This document shows, in pieces, positions 56,551-64,000 of a stretch of DNA of 64,000 nucleotides. The stretch's first letter is position 1. Each line of letters opens with the position of its first letter. Location: NCBI RefSeq assembly GCF_036588685.1, contig NC_086386.1, positions 22,712,931 to 22,776,930 on the forward strand, in the 5' to 3' direction. A program made the position numbers and the translations under genes. Source of the DNA: Mytilus trossulus. Its lineage: Eukaryota > Mollusca > Bivalvia > Mytilida > Mytilidae. A model generated the notes under the pieces. It searched no databases. It saw only the letters and a program-made list of their open reading frames with translations, and was not told the DNA's origin.

Positions 56551-57389
56551 TCAAACAATAATAATATTATTAGCAGCTTTATCGGCCGGGACAAAAACAA
56601 ATTCCTTGGCTAGTTCTTTTAGTTTATGTTTGATACGAGAAATAGGTTTATTGTGGTTATTGTTAATAGTAAAATGTTCTTTAAAATGTTGAATACGTAT
56701 ATCAACTATCTTCATTACTGAATTAAAAAAAGAGTCCAAAGATTTTTTGTCACTTTTTCCCGTTTTATCCATTTCATACAGTAAGTATGGAGTGAGTCGT
56801 GGATGATATTATGACACTCATTCCAATTAATAATTGACGGGCGACGATATTTAGGTCCTTTACTGAGAAATGATTTTAACTCTCGGTCTTGAACGATGTT
56901 AAGATCTCCTGTTATAACATGGGAAATGGGTCCATAAATATATTCGGAATTACTGCAATTACATGAAGTAGGTATATTTTCACTGATATTAACATCTTTA
57001 CACAATTGACTATAATTAAACACAAATTTCCGGGTAGATTTCTTGTAAATATAACAAATAAGAGGAAGTTCAGTATTGTCAAAATATCCAGGAATTTGTT
57101 CTTTAACAGAATGGTCGTTAAATATACCGGCAATATTTACAAAATCAAAGCCTTTATTGACATACTTAATTTTGATAAAATGTTTTTTATGATCTTCAGG
57201 GCGATCAATTTTGGGAAATAATTTAGAATAACAATGTGCCATAATATTTTGAACAATTTCATACTTAGGACTGCTATATGAAATTGTGTTGCAATCCTCC
57301 AAAATTTTATTTAACTTATTAACCGGTAACGAACAGAGTTTTGTTAACAGATAATGTCTGCCGTTGTTTTTAGAAATAGAAATTAGGTC
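56551..57389 (-). pseudogene. Penelope-1 RT N-terminal region, frameshifted
   Basis: Open from DLISISKNNGRHYLLTKLCS through KILEDCNTIS, HVITGDLNIVQD and FLSKGPKYRRPS. It shifts frame near 56755 into KSDKKSLDSFFNSVMK and FVPADKAANNIIIV, which ends at the TGA 56551-56553. LSKGPKxR and VPADKAxN are conserved RT lead-in motifs of Penelope-like elements. Confidence 0.78.
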
Positions 57390-57824
57390 CTAAATAATGG
57401 TATGATTGGCCCGAAATTTTCTTTGATTGCGATTTGTTCTACAACCGTGTGAACGGTTTTTACGAACAGTTTTAGAAACAATATCCAAAATGTTAACGGA
57501 ATTGGTTCTAGATATATTACCAATTCCCATGATATTATCATTTAGACCGAGAGGGTAAACTGTCTGTAATTTTTTAATCCAATTTAATTCAATTATTTTC
57601 CGTGATCGTACAAACTTTGAATGCGATTCACCAGGCTGTTTATTTACTACTTCTAAAGGTTGAACTGCTAAATATTTAAAAGGATGGTTGTGCTTCTTAA
57701 GGTGTTGGTAAATGATACTTTTGAATTTATTAGGTCTTTTAAAACGATACAGATGTTCTTGAGTGCGTTTTGATAAATATCTTCCAGTTTCTCCTACGTA
57801 CTGAATACCACATCCCGGTTTGTT
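57390..57824 (-). pseudogene. Penelope-1 GIY-YIG nuclease segment
   Basis: 145 codons, open to a TAG at 57390-57392 and in the same frame as the RT region that follows. It starts CGIQYVGETGRYLSKRTQEH (the GIY-YIG signature with its following Arg) and includes ESHSKFVRSRKIIELNWIKK. The upstream Cys-rich part expected in the family is missing because the copy is truncated. Confidence 0.82.
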
Positions 57825-58199
57825 TCATGTGAGTAAATAAATAATACTGTTTGTTTTTCAAGTAATATCAGTTTCAAAATTTAAAGAAAATGTGCGACCA
57901 TTAAACGTGGACCTTACCGTATTGTTGGTGGAAAGACGGGGACATGTAAGTCATTTTTTGGCATGACACTTATCGATAGAAGGGTAACCACGATTTCAAG
58001 TTTATTTTAAAAAAAATCTCGTCTTTTTTTTAATACAGTTCCAAATTGGAAGATACCAAAACTTTGTTAAATATTCCGTATTAAAATCACAAATGATAGT
58101 ATTATACACGATGTTCTTCATGAATAGCTTCTAGGTACTGACGTTGTTTATCATCTTAATAACGTTATATGATATCCCTTTTTTTGTCTTTGTCAATTA

Positions 58200-58385
58200 T
58201 TAATGTGCCTGTCCTAAGTCAGGAGCCTGTAATTCAGTGGTTGTCGTTTGTTTAGCTGACTTTGCGGTATGGGCTTTGCTCATTGTTGAACACCGTACAG
58301 TGACCTATAGTTGTTAGTTTCTGTGTCATTTTGGTCTCTTGTGGACAGTTGTCTCATTGCCAATCATACCACATCTTCTTTTTAT
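58200..58385 (+). repeat. Copy of the 'gtctcattggcaatcataccac' family
   Basis: gtcctaagtcaggagcctgt ... tttgcggtatgggctttgct ... gtctcattgccaatcatacc, then acatcttcttttt; one of the cleanest full copies. Confidence 0.75.
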
Positions 58386-58404
58386 AAGCTTTTCTACATA
58401 TAGG

Positions 58405-58530
58405 AAATGTCTGTTCTAAGTCCGGAATATGACAGTTGTTATCAATTCTTTGATGTGTTTGAGCTTTTGATTTTGCCATTTGCTAAGGGACTTTCTGTTT
58501 AAAATTTTCCTAGGATTTTGGAATTTAAAA
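58405..58530 (+). repeat. 'ctgtaccaag' repeat copy
   Basis: gtctaagtccggaatatgac-type start, tttgatgtgtttgagctttt, and a frayed end. Confidence 0.5.
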
Positions 58531-59289
58531 AAAAAAAATCCTTATTCCTATACAAGATTGATTGAATCATCTGATAGTAATATAACATATTTCTGATCAG
58601 TCATGAATTTTTCACTATTGTTTCGTTTATCACTAATTTCATATACATGTACAAGAAAAAACAACTGTTTAACGAAAAGTGAATATATGAAAAACATGCT
58701 CATTTTATTTTTTTCAAAAATATCGATTAAAAACAATAAACAACAAAATGTATTACAAAGACTTTATCGTAGAAAAGACAATAAAATAAACTATATACAA
58801 AAGACTAAATAATCAACAAATAAAAAACATCATTGCAACATCAATTACATTCCTTCAACTCAAACTATGAAAGAAAGTTTTTGGACAAATAACAAAGCTA
58901 TATTGCTAGACGGCAGTAGACTTTAAAGGTGCATATTCAAATCAGTAACATTAGTCCCTGTTGAAAAATATTATTTCTTTATTAGTGGTGATCGTTGTAA
59001 GTCATTTCATAATGGTGGAGACCAGATCTGTGATCATCCTCTTTTAGTTTCTTGGTGAAATCTGAAATGCTTACTCTAGATCAGTTTTTTGTTTTTCGTT
59101 TTTCCCTTTTTGTTTTTCGTTTTTCGTTTTAAGTTTTGAGATTTGTTTATAGTCTATAGCATACAAAAAGTTTAAAAACCAATAATAATGTGTCGGGTTC
59201 CAGGGTGTAGTTATATAATGTCACTTAAAAATAATGAATATGTATTGTACAATCAACATTAAAATAACATACACTTTACAATTCATTAA
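58531..59289. other. No gene; low-complexity TTTTTCG run
   Basis: A gtttttcgtttttc-type run is at about 59088-59140. Otherwise AT-rich and unremarkable. Confidence 0.4.
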
Positions 59290-59874
59290 AAAGGAGAAGG
59301 TCCGGTAAGGACTGATTTTGGCCTCAAATTTCAGGTTCATTTGACAAAAAGATTTTGACCACTTTTTTAAAACTTAAGTGTCTATTTCACTTGATTTAAT
59401 TAGTTTATGTGAAAGATTTTAACTGATTTAGTCAGTACAAACCATCCGATTCAAGCTCAAATATGAAAAATCTACCAAATATGCCGAAAAATGTCACTTT
59501 ATAGATGGTTTTTGTCAAAAATGAAAGTGGCCGCATCCGTGTTCATCCACAACCTTCAGATATGTTATGTATTATCATAAAATACAACTTAAATTTCAAT
59601 ATTAAGGATGAACACGAATGCGGCCACTTTCGTTTTACACGGAAACTGTCTAAAATTTAACTAAAATGCTAGAATTTTGAAGATTTCAGTAATTTAGCAT
59701 GACTTAATAGTGCTACAACACGATATATGTGCATTGTATTGTCAAAAACAGTCCATATTTATGTAGCAGAAGCATTCTTTTGTCCAATAAATAACTAAAA
59801 ATCTATAATTTAACAATTTTGTAAAACTGCTATATTTTGGGGCCAAAAAAGGGTCTAACTGGACCTACTCCTTT
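59290..59874. mobile_element. MITE with 'aaaggag-aggtcc' ends and a central hairpin
   Basis: The left end aaaggagaaggtccggtaag and right end (reversed) aaaggagtaggtccagttag are inverted for about 34 nt with some mismatches, both running into ttttggcc. A second, internal inverted repeat (gaaagtggccgcatccgtgt at about 59523 against its partner ending near 59635) has arms of about 30 bp. No coding content. Confidence 0.75.
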
Positions 59875-62247
59875 GCTAGCTTTAATATAAAACATTGCTT
59901 TACAAATAAAAAATAATAATACATTCATGCATGCCTGCCCAGAAATCAAACAACTCTAATAAAACTTGAGAAATAACAAATATCTACGGCATATGCTAGG
60001 TTGGCATGGATTGTTCTGAAGTATAATTAACAAATGTAAAACTTTGTATAATCTAAAAAAGCAGCCTACCAAAACCAATAAAAACAACATATTCTAGAAA
60101 ACAAATCTGACATTAAAAGAAAATCAAATGTGTTTTGTATGTCTTGCTCTAAACAATTAACCAAGCATGTCATAATTTGTGTTTAAACACTATTTGTACA
60201 AATTGATATGTTACATTTCAACACAATTTATAAGAATATCATTTTTGTTTATTTGAGACAAGAAAATAAAGATAGGACTTACTGTCATAAAACAAAATTT
60301 ATATACATGTTAGCATTACAAGTATGTTATAAAACATAATAAAAATAGTCATACAAAAATCTGAATGATTTCATAATTAAAACAATCTTACATTCATGTA
60401 AACCATGCAGTCAAATGAAATCATATGTCATGTACATACCATAAAAAATGAGATTCTTTGTAAATGAAAAAAACCCAGATTATTCACTTACCATTACATG
60501 TGAGGGAGCACTGATTTTTTAATAAGGACAAAAACAAATTTCAAACTTTTATTGAAAAAAACTTTCTTTTTTAGTAATATGCAGTTAATATAGAAGTTCC
60601 AAGGACCAGGGTTTCCTTTGGAACATTTTTGAAAAAAGAAAATTAGTGTGAGATTGGGTACTAATTATCAATAGAAACAAACTATTTCTAGTAAACTATT
60701 TCTGAAACAAATTAATAAGAATCAAGAAAATAATAAAATGATGCCCACAAATATAAATGGTCAGTCCTATGTATGTAATGGTATTTACAGTTTTAATATT
60801 ACTTTTATCAAATGGTATACAAAAAAAACTAACTTCACAAGTGACTAAAAGAAAGCTAGTCGATAGCATTTAACTAATTCATTCATTCATTCATTCGTTA
60901 ATGCCTAATGTTTAATTGTAGATATGTTATGCACATTCAGGATACTAAACAACAAGTATAAACAAAAACATGTATATTATCTAATAAAACAACTGGAATG
61001 TTCTATTAAAATTTACTCGTAAAATATCAAATCTTAGGAATAATTACTGGTCACATTGCTGCCACTTGTTTTTATTTCTATTTACCCCTCTGGCATTTCT
61101 TTATTAAAAGTCTTCGAAAATTTGCTTAATAATCTGTTTTTCATAATTAAATGCACTACATCTTAAACTTCATAACTTCATTGATAAATCATTGTTATGT
61201 ATAAAGGATTTCAACAATCAGTTCAAAAACTAAATATTTGGTTAATTTCCAAATATTTAAATGCTTGTACTATTAACAAAAACAAAACAAAAAACGCATA
61301 TGTGGGTTTTTTTCAAAAGCAGAACCACAAATACTGCTTAAATAATTCAAATTTCTCAAAACCAATTTTCTACAAAGAATCAACTGTCCGCTATGAAGTT
61401 GCAAATCTATATTTTGTTTAACCAAATCAAAGGATTTCAATCTTCAAAATAGTAAGCCAATATCAACATTGAATATCAGTAGTTATAGATCTATAATTTC
61501 TAATTTCATAAATAAATAATGTTTATCAGTACAAACTATGTATGCTGAAAACGAGAACTGCAGAGAGAACAACTTCTGTAACTTTAATTTCATAAGAGTT
61601 TTGTAAACCATAACAAAACTTACATATAAAAAATAAAAGAATCAAAGAATATATGAATCAATGTATGAAAATTGCTTTTAAAAAGGCACTTTGTATATTA
61701 AAAAATACTGTCATTCTGTCTAAGTGGTTACCATTTATATGACTTAAACTCCTTACTACAAATTCAACTATATATAAGTTGAACTTCAAAGGAAAATTCA
61801 TTCAAATACTTATTAATAATTTCAATTAACAATTGAGAAAAAATAAATAAGGGACGATTTTCAAAATTTTACTAAGAGCCTTTAAAACTGACTTTTCAGT
61901 ATGGGATTTAGTCATTGTGGAAAGCTATATAACCTCTATGATTGCTTTCATCCATGTCATTTGGTTTCTTGTGAATTGCTTAATTATTGGCAATCAAAAC
62001 ATATCCCATTACTTTCATATGCTACCACAAGGCAGTCTTGGCTATTTTACAAAATTAAACCAACAATCTTTTGAAAGTTGCTTGCAATGGCAATCCCTAC
62101 CATACACTGAATCAGATGCAATCAATGCATTTTCATATTTTTGAGAAAAAAAAACTATCACAAATTCTGGATATTAACAATATAAAGCACAGATAACAAA
62201 TCATCTAAACAGAGAAATGACACAACTCAACCTATATAACCACATCT
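59875..62247. other. No coding sequence; possible long 3' UTR of the transporter gene
   Basis: Very AT-rich. A (ATTC)n run is at 60880-60900 and a diverged 25620-family repeat at 61885-62015. The 74- and 75-codon frames here look incidental. Confidence 0.4.
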
Positions 62248-63670
62248 TTAAATTTCATTTGTTTTTAAACTGTCTGTTTTCTCATCTGTTTTGGGTTCAT
62301 CATGAAATTCAGCATGTTTATCACTCTGCTTTGCTGTATTGTTGCCAAGGAGATGATCTTCTGCTTCTTCTTCTCCTAAAGAAAACAATGAATTTTCTAT
62401 CTTGAAATGAAAGCATGACAATAGAGAAAGCCAAGTGAACTTTAAAAATAAACATGTACATTTCTGGTAGATTGTAAAAGTTGCATGATTGTAAAATTCA
62501 AAACAAATTGAACATTTGAAATGGTGATGGTGATAAACTAAAAACAAATTAAAATTTTTGTTGCATTTTAAGTTTATAAGTTTTCAGGCTTGTCTACCTA
62601 AATTCACCTGTAAATGTTTTCTTTTTAGAGTATATCCATGTTCAAAAACCATGAGCACAGGTATAATATTTTCTAACTCATCTTTAACACTTTTTTCAAT
62701 TTCTACAAAACATTGAGTTACACATTTTTATGGTCCTGGCACTTAGAGGTGGGGGTCATATAGTTTTACCCTTGTCTGTGATTTCCTCATTCTGCAAAGA
62801 GTTATTGTACGGATCTGTATTGAGCTGATACATATATAGTATATATGTTCAGTTTAAAGTTGGTGTTTTTGCCTAATTTTTGCTGAAATAACGGGTCTTT
62901 CTAAATTTTATAAAAATTTCTGTCATTCCAATTTATCATCTACATCACCATGATCACTGTACATTATCCTTTTTTTTTAAATTGATCTTTATTCTTTTGA
63001 CACTTATTTTAAGAGTAAAGTTAATATATTAACAAAATTTATTCATAGTCAACGTCTTGATTGTTTAATCTAAGTTCTTAATTGGTCAAAATTCAATAAT
63101 GACATGAATGAAGCCAAATGTTAACGATTTTTGTAAATCATACCATGATCATGTTGGGAAAAAAGGCAACCATGTAGGAAAATGTCTCATAAAAAAACAC
63201 TTGCAGCTCAGTGAAAAAAATGGTTTACAAAGTATCTAAAAATCGTTAAAGAAACAGATTCTACCACCGAATTTGATGACCATATTATTCTACACTGAAC
63301 ATTTAATTTTATATATTTGAAAAGCTTGTCAGGCCTTGCTTTTACAATTTGAAAGTTTCAAGTAGAGACAGACATGTATTGTTTTTCATTAGTTGCAGTG
63401 GTAGAATCATTATCAGTATGTATTTAATGCTTTCACAACACTTATTTTGTTATTTTTAGTCATTGTTATATATCATGTTTATTGTACCTCCAGTTTTCAA
63501 TTCAACTTCTCCACTAGGTCTAGCAGGTAAATCCTCTTTAAACCAAAACTTGTTGACAAGAACATATAAGATAAGGAGTACAATTGAAGATATTGCATAT
63601 AAACGAAATGTCCATCTTATACCAATCTTCCAGTACAGCTGTCCAGTCACTAGACTACCAACCCCTTTAC
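62248..63670 (-). CDS. MFSD6-like major facilitator transporter, last two coding exons
   Basis: Minus-strand exons 63670-63488 and 62375-62248 join in phase across a gt-ag intron (GGA G|gtacaa ... ctttag|GA GAA) to give about 104 C-terminal residues. The first exon has GKGVGSLVTGQLYWKIG followed by FRLYAISSIVLLILYVLV, i.e. the loop and last transmembrane helix of an MFS protein; the GKG(x)GSL glycine pattern and TFR before the last helix resemble MFSD6-type transporters. The last exon is a hydrophilic acidic tail (EEEAEDHLLG ... SLKTNEI), expected to be cytoplasmic, with TAA at 62248-62250. Upstream exons lie beyond the window. The substrate cannot be inferred. The GTG at 63650 is not a start codon. 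Confidence 0.68.
62376..63487 (-). other. Intron between the two transporter exons
   Basis: AT-rich; no repeats or other exons recognised. The open frame upstream of 62375 is intron read-through. Confidence 0.55.
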
Positions 63671-64000
63671 CTAAAACATAAAAAAAACACTTTCTTATTA
63701 AGAGTTGAAAAATTTATTAGTGTTCATATATATTAAAGTTATCAGTCTAAGGTCAAGGGTCTTTAAATCAGTTATAAGGGGAAAATAACACATGTGTAAT
63801 CAAGGATACTTTCTCTTAATTTGTTGTATCATTGCTTGTTATCAGTTAAATGTGTCATAATTTATTATTTTTTTCAGTGGGCGATTCGGAATTCTTGAAA
63901 CTTGCGCAGTAACTTAATACATAACCTTGAAAACTAATTTTCGAATTCAATTAATACATCTTGATCAACCATGGAGACAAGCTTTTAAAGTGTTAAACTT
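63671..64000 (-). other. Upstream intron of the transporter gene
   Basis: Acceptor (gttttag|gtaaag on minus) at 63671-63673; nothing else recognised to the window edge. Confidence 0.5.

Larger units (their letters stand above)
54465..57824 (-). mobile_element. Decayed Penelope-like element with GIY-YIG upstream of RT (Naiad-type)
   Basis: In minus-strand order: a GIY-YIG nuclease segment (57824-57390), the RT N-terminal region (57389-56715), the RT core (to 55264) and about 800 nt of non-coding tail ending gacacattccccatttcc at about 54480. The nuclease-before-RT order is that of the permuted Naiad/Chlamys clade of Penelope-like retroelements; classical Penelope has it after the RT. Lesions: in-frame TAG (57390-57392), a frameshift near 56755 and an in-frame TGA (56551-56553). 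The 5' end is truncated at a TGA (57825-57827). The same tail occurs alone at several other sites. Confidence 0.8.

Overview
This window looks like bivalve nuclear DNA, most likely a mussel close to Mytilus. It is AT-rich, has small phase-consistent exons separated by long introns, and is dominated by dispersed repeats of the kind seen throughout mussel genomes: Penelope-like elements, short inverted-repeat elements and ribozyme-bearing repeats. No bacterial-type operons, rRNA or tRNA genes were recognised. The organism is inferred from repeat and gene style, not from a marker gene.

Layout. 1-2167 is a minus-strand retrotransposon with a gag-like ORF and an overlapping zinc-knuckle/RT/RNase H ORF that runs uninterrupted off the left edge. 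2456-3547 holds the last two plus-strand exons of an unrecognised host gene, one with an RHIM-like segment. 3.5-17 kb is gene-free repeat territory. It contains a hammerhead ribozyme at about 4.6 kb, a second near-complete one at about 7.1 kb, Penelope-like fragments and a 2.16 kb terminal-inverted-repeat transposon with a 5-bp target duplication.

The core is a head-to-tail cluster of three torsin (ER-lumenal AAA+ ATPase) genes on the plus strand, each assembled here from exons by reading splice sites. Copy A (17041-30277, 5 exons, 343 aa) is a classical torsin with Asn in the P-loop. Copy B (34460-40650) is a pseudogene with stop codons, no AG acceptor at exon 2, a LINE inserted in exon 3 and no detectable exon 5. 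Copy C (44349-53305, 5 exons, 337 aa) is intact, but has a canonical AAA+ P-loop (PGTGKT) and a divergent N-terminus. Exons 2, 3, 4 and 5 are the same length in A and C (266, 176, 128 and 269 nt). Introns carry satellites, hairpins and mobile-element debris.

54465-57824 is a decayed Penelope-like element (minus strand) whose GIY-YIG nuclease lies upstream of the RT, as in the Naiad-type permuted clade. Its 3' tail is the source of a repeat seen five more times in the window. 58-62 kb is mostly repeats. At the right end (62248-63670, minus strand) are the last two coding exons of an MFSD6-like major facilitator transporter.
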